From an uncultured Megasphaera sp. (GTDB lineage: Bacteria > Bacillota > Negativicutes > Veillonellales > Megasphaeraceae): a DNA stretch of 19,504 nt. A program made the position numbers and the translations under genes. The notes below the pieces were generated by a model, which ran no database searches, was not told the origin of the DNA, and saw only the letters and a list, made by a program, of their open reading frames with translations. Location: positions 1 through 19,504 of the forward strand of contig USGG01000032.1 in NCBI GenBank assembly GCA_900554215.1. Direction: 5' to 3'. Of the stretch, positions 1-7,774 are shown piece by piece. Within the stretch, counting starts at the first letter, position 1; every line of letters begins with the position of its first letter.

Positions 1-55
1 ACGAGATAGCAAAAACTACCTCGTTACTAAGGTCTAACTTTTTGGGGTCACATCA
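1..55. mobile_element. Terminal end of an IS3-family (IS150-like) insertion sequence, partial
   Basis: Bases 31-55, read on the minus strand from 55 inward, begin TGATGTGACCCC and continue AAAAAGTTAGACC. This matches the usual terminal inverted repeat of IS150-group IS3 elements (starts with TG, has a CCCC block, an A-run, then GTTAGAC). The element would therefore end at base 55, and flanking DNA starts at 56. Just inside it, bases 1-9 and 16-24 form an imperfect hairpin (ACGAG-TAG paired with CTA-CTCGT, one mismatch), a kind of structure often seen near IS ends. No transposase codons can be recognised in the 55 bases, so orientation and completeness are unknown. The family is known by its termini; assignment here rests on the terminal repeat only. 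Confidence 0.62.
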
Positions 56-173
56 TTGCCCGCATTGCCATGTGGTTGGTTTTGTTTAGTTCCAAATGTT
101 ATCTGGACTCTGGTCGGTATTTCGCGCTTTTCCCGTTGCCGAAATCTGAATACAACTATGCTGCGCAAGGAGG

Positions 174-221
174 ATAACCTGAATACCTGCATGAAAGTGA
201 AGGCATTCAGGTTATTTTTTT
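174..221 (+). terminator. Rho-independent terminator, plus-strand orientation
   Basis: A perfect 11-bp inverted repeat (ATAACCTGAAT at 174-184, ATTCAGGTTAT at 205-215) is followed by seven T's (215-221). The T-run lies on the plus strand, so it should stop transcripts coming from the left, for example read-through from the insertion sequence. The right arm overlaps the stop codon of the TetR gene on the minus strand. In that direction the hairpin has no T-run after it, so any terminating effect on the exporter operon would be weak. The 120 bases between the insertion-sequence end and this hairpin show no convincing gene. Confidence 0.6.
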
Positions 222-862
222 GCCAGCGTGTCCAGCAGTAAAAGGACGTTTTCTTTTAACTGCTTAATGAACTCTTCCCGAGGACAGCTGACGGGAAGGT
301 ATTCGATAACGGGGCTGTTTTGGGAAATAAACAGGAGGAAAAACGGCGCGATTAAACTCATATACGCACTGTAAGTTTGTATATTGTCTTTGTCGTGCCC
401 GAGTACAGCACAGAGTATATCACGCAGGATATAAAATTTTGGCCAGCCTTTGCGGGAAATGATTTGACCAATAAATGGGGACGGCTGCAATAATTCGTTA
501 ATCCAGACACGGACGTGCCAGTCGTTTTTTTGAAAGCCCAGTTCGATGAACGTGTCTAAGATGATTTCCAGCTTTTGTCGCGGCAATAATGTACTGTGAT
601 TGAGAGTTGTGAGCATGTCTATGTTGAGAAGATAATTATGGACCTCTTCCAGTACGGCGATATACAAGCCGTCGCGGTTGCCGAAATGATAATTGACAGC
701 GGCTTGGTTAACGCCGGCAGCCTGGCATATTTCCTTGCTTGTCGTCTTAGCGTAGCCTTTTCGGGCTAATATCCGGCCGGCCCATTCGATGATGGCGGCC
801 CGCGTTTCGCGACCGTCTTCGCGAGTCGATGTATTAGTGTTATGGGAAAGGTTGTGTGTCAT
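212..862 (-). CDS. TetR-family regulator, CecR (YbiH)-like, of the adjacent exporter
   Basis: This 216-residue protein has an N-terminal TetR helix-turn-helix at about residues 22-70, with the pattern AGVNQAAVNYHFGNRDGLY in the recognition region, close to the CecR type (AGxNxAAxxYxFG). The larger helical C-terminal part would bind a ligand and dimerise. The reading frame stays open far upstream, but the start at 862 is chosen because a purine-rich ribosome site (AAGAGAG) lies nine bases before it and the upstream codons overlap the permease gene in another frame. It is the last gene of the exporter operon, 17 bases after the second permease. In E. coli cecR is the first gene of the ybhGFSR operon, so regulator-exporter linkage is known for this family. 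The likely role is repression of the operon, including itself. Its ligand cannot be told from sequence. Confidence 0.85.
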   Translation of the reverse strand: MTHNLSHNTNTSTREDGRETRAAIIEWAGRILARKGYAKTTSKEICQAAGVNQAAVNYHFGNRDGLYIAVLEEVHNYLLNIDMLTTLNHSTLLPRQKLEIILDTFIELGFQKNDWHVRVWINELLQPSPFIGQIISRKGWPKFYILRDILCAVLGHDKDNIQTYSAYMSLIAPFFLLFISQNSPVIEYLPVSCPREEFIKQLKENVLLLLDTLAKK

Positions 863-879
863 ATAGGTATTCTCTCTTT

Positions 880-1998
880 CTATGATATATTGCGACGGAA
901 CAGCCAGGCCGCCAACGGCAGGGTGACGGCGGAAATCAATAACATGGGAATGTAGTACGGCGCGATGGTAGTAATCCCGGTGCCTTCCAGGTAAATGCGC
1001 CGAATCGCTTCTATAGCAAATCTCATAGGATTGATATACGTGCCGTATTGCAGCATTTCCGGCATGTTGCGTATAGGCGTTGCCAATCCGGACAGGAGCA
1101 GCATAGGCAGCAGGAAGACAAAACAATATACCATGACTTGCTGCATCGTTTTGGATATGGCTGAAATGGACAGGCCGATGCCGACGCAGCTGAGTAAAAA
1201 TATGAAAATTGTCAGATACAGCGTAACCAGCGAGCCTACGAGGGACACACCAAACCAAAATACGGCCAGGCATATCATGATCGTAGCCTGTATCAAGCCG
1301 ATACAGACCGGCGGAACTGCTTTGCCTACGAGGATTTCGTATGGCCTCAGCGGAGTGACCAAAAGCTGGTCAAACGTGCCTTGTTCCCTTTCGCGGGCTA
1401 CGGACAGGCCGGAAAGGATGAGCACTTGTGTCAGGGCTATCATGGGAATTAGGGAGGGAAGAAACATCCAGCGCGTAATTTGATTAGGGTTGTACCAAGT
1501 GCGGTCTTGGATTGTTATAAGCGGCGGGCTGGCGCTGATTGCGGCGCTGTACGATGCGGCAATAGCGCTGACGTAGCCTGCTGCCAGACCGGATGTTGTC
1601 GGGTTGCGCCCGTCGGTGATTACTTGAACCGAAGCTGTTTGGCCAGAAGCTATGGTGTCGGCAAAATCCTGGGGAATTACCAGAACCAGCATGACTTCGC
1701 CTTGGTCGATAACGTCGCGGATCTGGCTGGCGTTTCCCAACGTCTGCATACGGCGGAAAATACCGCTGCCATCTAAGCGTGCTGCCAAATCAGACGCATA
1801 AGGACTGTGGCTTTCATCGACAATGGCGTAGGGGATGCGTTCCAAATTATACGTAGCTGTATAGCCAAAAAGCAGTCCTTGGATGAGTACGGGCATGATG
1901 AGAATTACCCGGCTCCGCGGATCCTTGATGGTGACTAGGAATTCTTTATGAATGAGGTTGATAATAGCATAGAATGATGTGTAAAAACGTTTTATCAT
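880..1998 (-). CDS. ABC-2 type exporter permease, YbhR-like
   Basis: This 372-residue membrane protein has an ABC2_membrane_3 layout: one N-terminal membrane helix (about residues 27-50), a soluble extracytoplasmic domain of about 125 residues, then five hydrophobic helices up to the C-terminus. Between the second and third helices sits the family hallmark REREQGT followed by LLVTPLRP, the cytoplasmic coupling segment that touches the ATPase. Length agrees with E. coli YbhR (about 370). Its start overlaps the stop of the upstream permease gene by four bases (ATGA), so the two are translationally coupled and probably form a heterodimeric channel. The transported substrate is unknown; the E. 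coli homologue has been linked to drug sensitivity and to cation export, but nothing here fixes the substrate. Confidence 0.9.
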   Translation of the reverse strand: MIKRFYTSFYAIINLIHKEFLVTIKDPRSRVILIMPVLIQGLLFGYTATYNLERIPYAIVDESHSPYASDLAARLDGSGIFRRMQTLGNASQIRDVIDQGEVMLVLVIPQDFADTIASGQTASVQVITDGRNPTTSGLAAGYVSAIAASYSAAISASPPLITIQDRTWYNPNQITRWMFLPSLIPMIALTQVLILSGLSVAREREQGTFDQLLVTPLRPYEILVGKAVPPVCIGLIQATIMICLAVFWFGVSLVGSLVTLYLTIFIFLLSCVGIGLSISAISKTMQQVMVYCFVFLLPMLLLSGLATPIRNMPEMLQYGTYINPMRFAIEAIRRIYLEGTGITTIAPYYIPMLLISAVTLPLAAWLFRRNIS

Positions 1999-3113
1999 GA
2001 GAGCCTCTTTGGTGTGACATATAGGGACAGGCCGACGAGTACGACAGCGTATACGGCTAAAATCGTGCAGTTTTTGCTGATGAGAAACCAGTTGTTGCCG
2101 GAAAGGAATAGTGTTTTCAACAGTTCCATATAATAGGTAGCTGGCAGGATATGGCCTACGATGCTGATACCGACAGGAACGCTGCGCAGGTCAAAGATAA
2201 ATCCGCTGAGCATTACTGTCGGCAGCAGTCCGATGATAAGAGATAATTGACTGGCAAGAAATTGATTTTTTACGACAGAGGAAATCGTAAGCCCTATGCC
2301 GATGGCGATAAATATGTATTCTACTGACGAGAAAATAATGAAGAACAAGGAGCCGTGGATTGGTACCCCGTACAGATAGCGGGCTGCCATCATGCAGAGG
2401 GAAAATCCTGTCATAGCGATGCCTAAATAAGGAATTATTTTTGCGAATATGATTTCTAAAGGCTGTGCCGGCGTGACGAAAATCGATTCCAGCGTGCCTT
2501 GTTCCCATTCGCGAGCCATGACTAGCGCCGTTAGAAATACGCCGACAAGGGTCATGACGATGACGATTAAGCCGGGAATGAACATCCAAGCACTCGTATT
2601 GGCGTCATTGAACCATTGGCGATGGATCACTTGGATAGACGTGGCCGACGATGAAACATACCGCTGCCCGTTGGTTGCCTGCCATTGGCTAATCCCGCTT
2701 TGGATGTAGGTACGGGCTGTCGTAGCCGTCGTCGTATCGACGCCGTACAAAATAACTTGGACGACAGCGTTGTGGCAATGCAGTTGTTCTGTGAAATTCG
2801 GCGGGATGCAAATGATAGCGTCGGCTTGACGGGAATCCATCAGTGCAACGGCTTCTGGCATCGACGTGACATACTGGGGGGCGAAGTATTCGGAGCCGTT
2901 TAGAAAGCTGAGCATATCTTGTGCCGTTGGCGAAGGGTCTTCCAGTGCGACGGCGACAGGAAGTTTTTTTACGTCTAGCGACATGCCGCTGCCGATGAGC
3001 AGAATCAGCATTATAGGGATCAGTATGCCGATGAGAAAGCTGCTGGAGTCATGGAACATTTGGCGGCATTCTTTGGTTATCAAAGCGTGGAGGCGGCGCA
3101 GGCTGTATTTCAT
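1995..3113 (-). CDS. ABC-2 type exporter permease, YbhS-like
   Basis: This 372-residue permease is the paralogous partner of the next gene, with the same layout: a first membrane helix at about residues 25-44, an extracytoplasmic domain to about 175, then five helices. The coupling motif REWEQGT with IFVTPAQP follows the second helix. The frame is open further upstream, but ATG at 3113 is the start because it overlaps the ATPase stop by one base (TAATG on the minus strand) and the upstream codons would lie within the ATPase gene. The downstream overlap (ATGA, 1995-1998) couples it to the second permease. Close packing of the ATPase and both permeases supports equal expression of a single complex. 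Confidence 0.9.
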   Translation of the reverse strand: MKYSLRRLHALITKECRQMFHDSSSFLIGILIPIMLILLIGSGMSLDVKKLPVAVALEDPSPTAQDMLSFLNGSEYFAPQYVTSMPEAVALMDSRQADAIICIPPNFTEQLHCHNAVVQVILYGVDTTTATTARTYIQSGISQWQATNGQRYVSSSATSIQVIHRQWFNDANTSAWMFIPGLIVIVMTLVGVFLTALVMAREWEQGTLESIFVTPAQPLEIIFAKIIPYLGIAMTGFSLCMMAARYLYGVPIHGSLFFIIFSSVEYIFIAIGIGLTISSVVKNQFLASQLSLIIGLLPTVMLSGFIFDLRSVPVGISIVGHILPATYYMELLKTLFLSGNNWFLISKNCTILAVYAVVLVGLSLYVTPKRLS

Positions 3114-4870
3114 TATGATGTCACCTCGTTTCTGCGCATTTCTTCTACGATATGGATAAACGCATCGTTCATAGAATGGCCGTACCCGCAGCGGCGTATT
3201 TCTTCGGGCGTGCCAAAGGCGATCATTCGTCCTTGGTCCTGTATCAGGATATGGTCGCAGTATTCTGCTTCTTCCATAAAGTGCGTTGTAATAATGACGG
3301 TTGTGCCGGAAGCTGCTAAGGCCGTAATTTGTTGCCAAAATGTGCGGCGTGCTAACGGATCAATGCCGCTTGTAGGCTCATCGAGAAAGAGAATGCGCGG
3401 CTTATGCAGCAGAGCTGCAGCCATGGAAAGGCGTTGTTTGTAGCCATTAGGAAGATCGCCTGCTGTTTGATGAAAACGCTGATGCAGGCCTAATTGGTCA
3501 ACGACGGCGGAAATACGGTCATGCAGTTTTTTTCCTCTAAGGCCGTAGGCCCTGCCGAAAAACTCCAGATTTTCCTGCACTGATAATGTGGCGTATAAGG
3601 AAAATTTTTGAGCGACATAGCCGACCTTGGCGCGTGCTTGAGATCGGCTATGTCGCAGGTCGACGCCGGCTACGGACAGATAGCCGGAGCTGGCCGGCAA
3701 CAGGCCGCAGAGCATGCGGAATGTTGTCGATTTTCCCGCTCCATTTGGCCCTAGGAGCCCAAAAATTTCGCCGCGGTGAACGCTAAACGATGTGTCAGCC
3801 ACTGCGGTAAAATGACCAAAACGGCGGCAAAGACTGCGAACTTCAATGTCAATCGGTGCGTTCTTGTTTAATCCTATTGTCGTGCTCGGCATGGGGATGG
3901 ATTCAGTGCCTGTCGCTTCGTCGGCTTGGCGAAGCTGTATCATGACGCTGTCTTCCAGCCGTTCGCGTTCAGGTGTTACCGTTAGGTTAGGAAATTGCTG
4001 AAATATAGTCAGATTGGGAATGCTTTGAGTGGAACGGACGCAGAACCGGACACGGCCGCCTTCCGGGACAGCATCCCAAACCTTGTCTTTGTCTTGCAGC
4101 AAAAGCGACTGCAGGAGGCGGGCCGGTATAGCTGTCGGCGGTTTTACAGAAAAGCATCTGTGGCGGGCGCATGATAAGAGGTCTTTTGGGGCCCCAGACG
4201 TGAGTATGCGGCCTTGATGCAGAAGAAAAATCTGCTGGCAGCGCGCTGCTTCTTCCATATAAGAGGTGCTGACGATGACGGAAATATGCTCTTCGGTGAC
4301 GAGGTGCTGCAGGATATGCCAGAGTTCTCGCCGTGACAGGGGATCGACGCCGGCTGTGGGCTCGTCGAGTAGAAGAAGCTGTGGGGTCCGGACGAGCGTG
4401 CAGACTAACCCCAGCTTTTGCTTCATCCCACCCGATAAATTGCCGGCTAGGCGAGCGGTAAATGGCGCGAGCGCCGTCATGTCTAATAATTCAGCAAACC
4501 GTTTTTTACGAATAGCCTGAGGTACGCCATGAAGATCGGCGTATAAATCAAGATTTTCTTGAACTGATAAATTTTCATATAAGCCGAAACGCTGCGGCAT
4601 GTAACTTATGGCAGCCTGAATATCCTGGGCATGAGTGGTCGTGTCCAGTCCCAGTACAGATAAAGAACCCGATGTCGGTGCCATGAGGCCGCAGAACAGG
4701 CGGATAAGAGTCGTTTTGCCAGCGCCGTCCGGCCCGATTAAAGCTGTCATTTGACCATCATAGACGGAAAGCGTGAGATCTGACAGTGCATGGACAGGCT
4801 GGTTGGCTAATGCGGCGGAAAAGGTCTTGCAAAGGTGAGACGCCGATACTACGAGCTGTGGATATTCCAT
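3113..4870 (-). CDS. ABC exporter ATPase with two fused nucleotide-binding domains, YbhF-like
   Basis: This 585-residue cytoplasmic protein carries two tandem ABC ATPase domains, the size and layout of E. coli YbhF. Domain 1 has Walker A GPDGAGKT (46-53), Q-loop Q93, a canonical signature LSGGM (145-149) and Walker B ending in D169-E170, but serine (S203) where the H-loop histidine is expected. Domain 2 has Walker A GPNGAGKS (374-381), Q421, Walker B ending in D497-E498 and a proper H-loop H530, but a degenerate signature LPNGY (473-477). The sandwich dimer would thus contain one fully canonical ATP site and one doubly degenerate site. The gene lies 12 bases after the adaptor gene and its stop overlaps the first permease start, so it should power that permease pair. 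Confidence 0.93.
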   Translation of the reverse strand: MEYPQLVVSASHLCKTFSAALANQPVHALSDLTLSVYDGQMTALIGPDGAGKTTLIRLFCGLMAPTSGSLSVLGLDTTTHAQDIQAAISYMPQRFGLYENLSVQENLDLYADLHGVPQAIRKKRFAELLDMTALAPFTARLAGNLSGGMKQKLGLVCTLVRTPQLLLLDEPTAGVDPLSRRELWHILQHLVTEEHISVIVSTSYMEEAARCQQIFLLHQGRILTSGAPKDLLSCARHRCFSVKPPTAIPARLLQSLLLQDKDKVWDAVPEGGRVRFCVRSTQSIPNLTIFQQFPNLTVTPERERLEDSVMIQLRQADEATGTESIPMPSTTIGLNKNAPIDIEVRSLCRRFGHFTAVADTSFSVHRGEIFGLLGPNGAGKSTTFRMLCGLLPASSGYLSVAGVDLRHSRSQARAKVGYVAQKFSLYATLSVQENLEFFGRAYGLRGKKLHDRISAVVDQLGLHQRFHQTAGDLPNGYKQRLSMAAALLHKPRILFLDEPTSGIDPLARRTFWQQITALAASGTTVIITTHFMEEAEYCDHILIQDQGRMIAFGTPEEIRRCGYGHSMNDAFIHIVEEMRRNEVTS

Positions 4871-4882
4871 AATACACCTCGC

Positions 4883-5866
4883 CTAAAAGGTAACCGTTGC
4901 TGGCATGCCCAGCCGCAGGACATTATCCGGATCTTGAACATAGATGCGGACTTCATAAACTAATGACGTACGAAGCTCTGTTGTCTGGACCGATTTTGGC
5001 GTAAATTCAGACGTGTCTGAAATGTAACCGACTTGGCCGGACAAAGGGGCGTTAGGATAGCTGTCAATAGTAACTATGGCCTGTTTTCCTTCATATAACT
5101 CGCCGAGGCGGTCTTCTGGCACATAAGCGCGAATCCATTTTGGCGTATCTAAGCTGAGAATATACGCCGGTTTTGAAGGGGATGCCATGTCGCCCGGTTC
5201 GAGAAGCCGGGAGCGGATGATGCCGTCTTGTGGTGCTATGAGCGTTGCTTGGCTGAGATGATATTCGGCAATTTTTAGATCTTCCTGTAAACTTTGCAAC
5301 TGCGCTTCCGCTGCGGCAATGTCTTCGCTGCGAGGACCGATAACGGCTAGATGATGAGCCGCTTTTGCATTTTGCAGAGCTGCTGAGGCGGCTTTATAGG
5401 CCGCTTCAGCATTGTCAAAATCCTGTTTGCTTACGGCATCATTAGCGTACAAAGTTTGCATGCGATCGTAATGCGACTGGGCGTTATGGGCATCGGCTTT
5501 CGCCGAGCGGACTGCAGCCTCTGTTTGCATAATTTCTTCGGGGCGGGATCCATTATGAAGTTTCCAAACCGTGGCTTCCTGTTGCGCTACCTGTGCTTGG
5601 CTGCGGGTCACGTCGAGATGTAGCTTCTTTGTGTTCAGTGTGCCCAGGACCTCGCCCTTCTGGACGCGATCCCCTTCTTCGGCATTCATTGTTTCTATGC
5701 GTTCATTGCTGTTGAATGTAAGGGATACCTGACGAATATCGACATTGCCGTATAAGACCAGCGGCTCGTTGCCAGTTTGCCGGACATGAAAGAACACGGC
5801 AGCGCCTATTGCGATGAAGATGATACAGGCAATCAGTTTTTTAGAAACGTGTGCAGGTAGTTTCAT
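4883..5866 (-). CDS. HlyD/RND-type periplasmic adaptor protein, YbhG-like
   Basis: This 327-residue protein is the first gene of the exporter operon. It has an N-terminal membrane anchor (about residues 10-27), the first half of a lipoyl-like domain (about 40-80, with EEGDRVQKGEVLGTL), a long alanine- and glutamine-rich coiled coil (about 80-205), the second lipoyl half (ATLIAPQDGIIRSRLLEPGD) and a beta-barrel C-terminal part. The coiled coil contains two similar segments, PEEI and SEDI followed by alanine-rich helices, as in YbhG. Length matches YbhG (about 330). Such adaptors bridge an inner-membrane exporter to an outer-membrane channel, implying a diderm cell; no TolC gene is in the window, so the channel would be encoded elsewhere. 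A modest ribosome site (GAAGG) lies eight bases before the start. Confidence 0.9.
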   Translation of the reverse strand: MKLPAHVSKKLIACIIFIAIGAAVFFHVRQTGNEPLVLYGNVDIRQVSLTFNSNERIETMNAEEGDRVQKGEVLGTLNTKKLHLDVTRSQAQVAQQEATVWKLHNGSRPEEIMQTEAAVRSAKADAHNAQSHYDRMQTLYANDAVSKQDFDNAEAAYKAASAALQNAKAAHHLAVIGPRSEDIAAAEAQLQSLQEDLKIAEYHLSQATLIAPQDGIIRSRLLEPGDMASPSKPAYILSLDTPKWIRAYVPEDRLGELYEGKQAIVTIDSYPNAPLSGQVGYISDTSEFTPKSVQTTELRTSLVYEVRIYVQDPDNVLRLGMPATVTF

Positions 5867-5920
5867 AGAGCCGGCCTTCTTTCTATACTTTGATTCCGAT
5901 GTAACGTATTGCTATTTCTC

Positions 5921-5949
5921 AATATATCAAATTCAAATTTAAATTTCAA
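5921..5949 (-). promoter_or_regulatory. Promoter of the exporter operon with an overlapping AT-rich palindrome
   Basis: Read on the minus strand, TTGAAA (5944-5949) and TATATT (5921-5926) are separated by exactly 17 bases, a good sigma-70-type promoter, with an untranslated leader of about 45-50 bases before the adaptor gene. The spacer and the -35 box hold a near-perfect 18-bp palindrome (5932-5949; core AAATTTAAATTT, one mismatched pair next to it). A dyad placed there would block RNA polymerase when bound, so it is a candidate operator for the TetR protein encoded at the end of the operon. The operator role is inferred; simple AT-richness could also produce such symmetry. Confidence 0.65.
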
Positions 5950-6167
5950 GTTGTTTCTGTATGTGTTCCAGCAGATATATCGTTGAAACGTATCTGTCTA
6001 TGAAAATACGTATGATGAACGGGCTATACCTAAAAAAGTATAGTAGCTGTTTTCCTATTCCATGAATTACCCTGATGAGTTGTGACCATTCGAATTCCAG
6101 CGCCCAGCCTTTCATCTATTGCCATATAATAAAATGAACAGCGTTTAGGCGCAGATGGGAGCACATA
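5950..6167. other. Gene-free intergenic stretch with two small inverted repeats
   Basis: No convincing coding frame is seen between the exporter promoter and the terminator at 6168. Two short dyads are present: ACGTAT (5988-5993) with ATACGT (6006-6011), and CTATAC (6024-6029) with GTATAG (6038-6043, eight-base A-rich loop). They lie 40-120 bases upstream of the exporter -35 box and could be additional regulator sites. A TATAAT at 6125-6130 on the plus strand has no matching -35 element and no gene after it. Confidence 0.4.
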
Positions 6168-6198
6168 AAAAAGAGCATCCATTATAGATGCTCTTTTT
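6168..6198 (-). terminator. Intrinsic terminator of the radical SAM / secreted-protein pair
   Basis: A perfect 12-bp stem (AAAAAGAGCATC at 6168-6179, GATGCTCTTTTT at 6187-6198) with a seven-base loop lies directly after the stop codon at 6202. The A/T flanks place a T-run after the hairpin on either strand, so it can act in both directions; on the minus strand it ends the two-gene transcript from 7737. Confidence 0.88.
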
Positions 6199-6201
6199 GA
6201 A

Positions 6202-6834
6202 TTAAGTCTGAATAGGAATAGGCATTTCGTTGGTAATGATCTTTGCCCCGCCTTCAGTCGTCTTCACGTCCAGCTTGGAAATGCTGCCGCGGACGGCTTC
6301 GATGTCCGTAGGAATCCGCTTGTACGGCAGCTTGGCCAGGACCTCGTCCATGGCCTTCCCTAAGATTTCGTAGGGATTGTTGAGGATAGACGCCGATTCC
6401 CGTTCGCGGCCGCGGGAGCTGTAGCTCTTCAGCGTGTCCTGCTGGCGGTCGTAGGCGTAGACCGAGAGGTAATAGGCGCAGTCTGTGACGATTTCGCCGT
6501 CGAAGCGGAAGAAGAATTGGTACTGCCGCCAATACCAGGTCTGGACGACGGGAATGACGACGACGTCGGCGTTGTATTTATCTGATAAAGCCCGCATGGT
6601 GTCGATGGTAATATCGTCGGGAGCGAGCTGTTCCTGCGCCTCTACGCGGTCCCAGTAGGGGATGCGGAAGGGTTCTTTCAGCCGTTTCAGCATGTACTGC
6701 GCTTCGGCTCCCCGCTGCGTCGTAGATACGACGAGGGCCGTGCGCATGTTGTCGAAGCGGGGCTCGCCGCCGGCGGCAAAGGCCGACGCCGTCATGGTGA
6801 ACAATGCCAGGATGAGAAGCAGGAACTTTTTCAT
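6202..6834 (-). CDS. Secreted protein of unknown function
   Basis: This 210-residue protein begins with a clear signal peptide (lysines, a leucine-rich core, cleavage expected after ASAFA at about residue 20). The mature part alternates predicted strands and helices, with a hydrophobic strand NADVVVIPVVQTW at about 90-102 followed by an aromatic-rich stretch WYWRQYQFFFRF, an overall feel like small envelope proteins with a LpoB/CsgG-like alpha/beta fold, but no family is recognised with confidence. There is no lipobox cysteine, so it is probably a soluble periplasmic protein. A strong AGGAGG lies eight bases before the start. It follows the radical SAM gene by 15 bases and is clearly co-transcribed with it. 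No function can be assigned. Confidence 0.8.
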   Translation of the reverse strand: MKKFLLLILALFTMTASAFAAGGEPRFDNMRTALVVSTTQRGAEAQYMLKRLKEPFRIPYWDRVEAQEQLAPDDITIDTMRALSDKYNADVVVIPVVQTWYWRQYQFFFRFDGEIVTDCAYYLSVYAYDRQQDTLKSYSSRGRERESASILNNPYEILGKAMDEVLAKLPYKRIPTDIEAVRGSISKLDVKTTEGGAKIITNEMPIPIQT

Positions 6835-6849
6835 AGGAAAGACCTCCTA

Positions 6850-7737
6850 TCAGAAATTACCGGTGTCGTTTAAGAGGGGACGCACGTTGTCGGCACGGGG
6901 AATGTATCGTTCCAGCGTAGCCAGCATGGCGTCCTTATCCATCGGCAGGGTACCGCCGACGGGGACGAGGTTGGACACGTGATTGCTGCGGAAAATGCAG
7001 GGATTTTTCATGTCCGTATGGCTCAGGATCATGTGGAGCTCTTCGAGGAAGCCCCGGGCCGTGAGAGGCGTAAACTTGCCTGTGACGACTTCTTCGTACA
7101 GCGGCACGTTGCCGGGGATGATGAGGGTCAGGGCGCTGAGCATGGTCGGGTTGATGGCCGATACGACCTCTGCCGTATGGAGGGCGTGCTCCTTCGTCCG
7201 CTCCTTGCCGCCCAGGCCGATAAGGATCATGGCCGACAGCTTCATGCCGGCGTCGAGGGCTTTTTTGCCGGCTTTGATAGTCAGCTCGCCTGTCGTGCCT
7301 TTCTTGACATGACGCAGGACTTCGTCGTCGCCGCTTTCAATGCCCATGTACACGATGCCCAAGCCGGCTTCGCGCAGGCGTTTCAGGTCTTCCGGCGATT
7401 TGCGGTTCAGGTCGGCCGGCGTGGCGTAAGCCCCGATGCGGTTAATATTGGGGAACGTAGCGTAGCATTTTTTCAGAATATGGATCAAATCGTCCGTCGG
7501 CAGGACAAGGGCGTCGCCGTCGGCGAGGAAGACGCGGCGCACGAAGGGGTAGGCCTGGGCGGCCCGCTCGATAATGCCGTCGATTTCCTCGAGGGAACGG
7601 ACGCGGTATTTGGAATCTTTGTACATTGCACAGAACGTGCACATATTATGGGAACAGCCGATAGTCACCCGCAGGATAAAGCTGCGCGCTTCGCTGGGCG
7701 GCCGGAATACGAGGCCTTCTGCGTTATCAATCATCAT
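6850..7737 (-). CDS. Radical SAM protein of unknown specificity
   Basis: This 295-residue protein belongs to the radical SAM superfamily (COG1032-like). The iron-sulfur cysteines are C28, C33 and C36 in IGCSHNMCTFCAMYK, a CX4CX2C spacing that differs from the classic CX3CX2C but is familiar in this subgroup. Later motifs typical of the TIM barrel include the FLADGDAL and YMGIESGDDEVL segments. No extra C-terminal cluster domain is obvious. The frame is open further upstream to 7845, but the start at 7737 is preferred: AAAGGATGG lies nine bases before it, and the promoter at 7775-7802 would lie inside any longer protein. The next codon is also ATG. It is co-transcribed with the secreted protein gene downstream. 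The reaction is not predictable from these residues. Confidence 0.85.
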   Translation of the reverse strand: MMIDNAEGLVFRPPSEARSFILRVTIGCSHNMCTFCAMYKDSKYRVRSLEEIDGIIERAAQAYPFVRRVFLADGDALVLPTDDLIHILKKCYATFPNINRIGAYATPADLNRKSPEDLKRLREAGLGIVYMGIESGDDEVLRHVKKGTTGELTIKAGKKALDAGMKLSAMILIGLGGKERTKEHALHTAEVVSAINPTMLSALTLIIPGNVPLYEEVVTGKFTPLTARGFLEELHMILSHTDMKNPCIFRSNHVSNLVPVGGTLPMDKDAMLATLERYIPRADNVRPLLNDTGNF

Positions 7738-7774
7738 ATAAGCAAACCATCCTTTCTCATGTATATTATACACA

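Noticed and set aside
56..241. Open frame of 61 codons on the plus strand between the insertion-sequence end and the TetR gene
   Set aside because: No ribosome site at its start, and it runs through the terminator hairpin and into the TetR gene on the other strand; no recognisable protein features.
863..1273. Upstream extension of the TetR reading frame
   Set aside because: It overlaps the permease gene in another frame and has no TetR-like content; the helix-turn-helix begins just after the chosen start.
6125..6130. TATAAT on the plus strand in the intergenic stretch
   Set aside because: No -35 element at a suitable distance and no gene downstream before the terminator.
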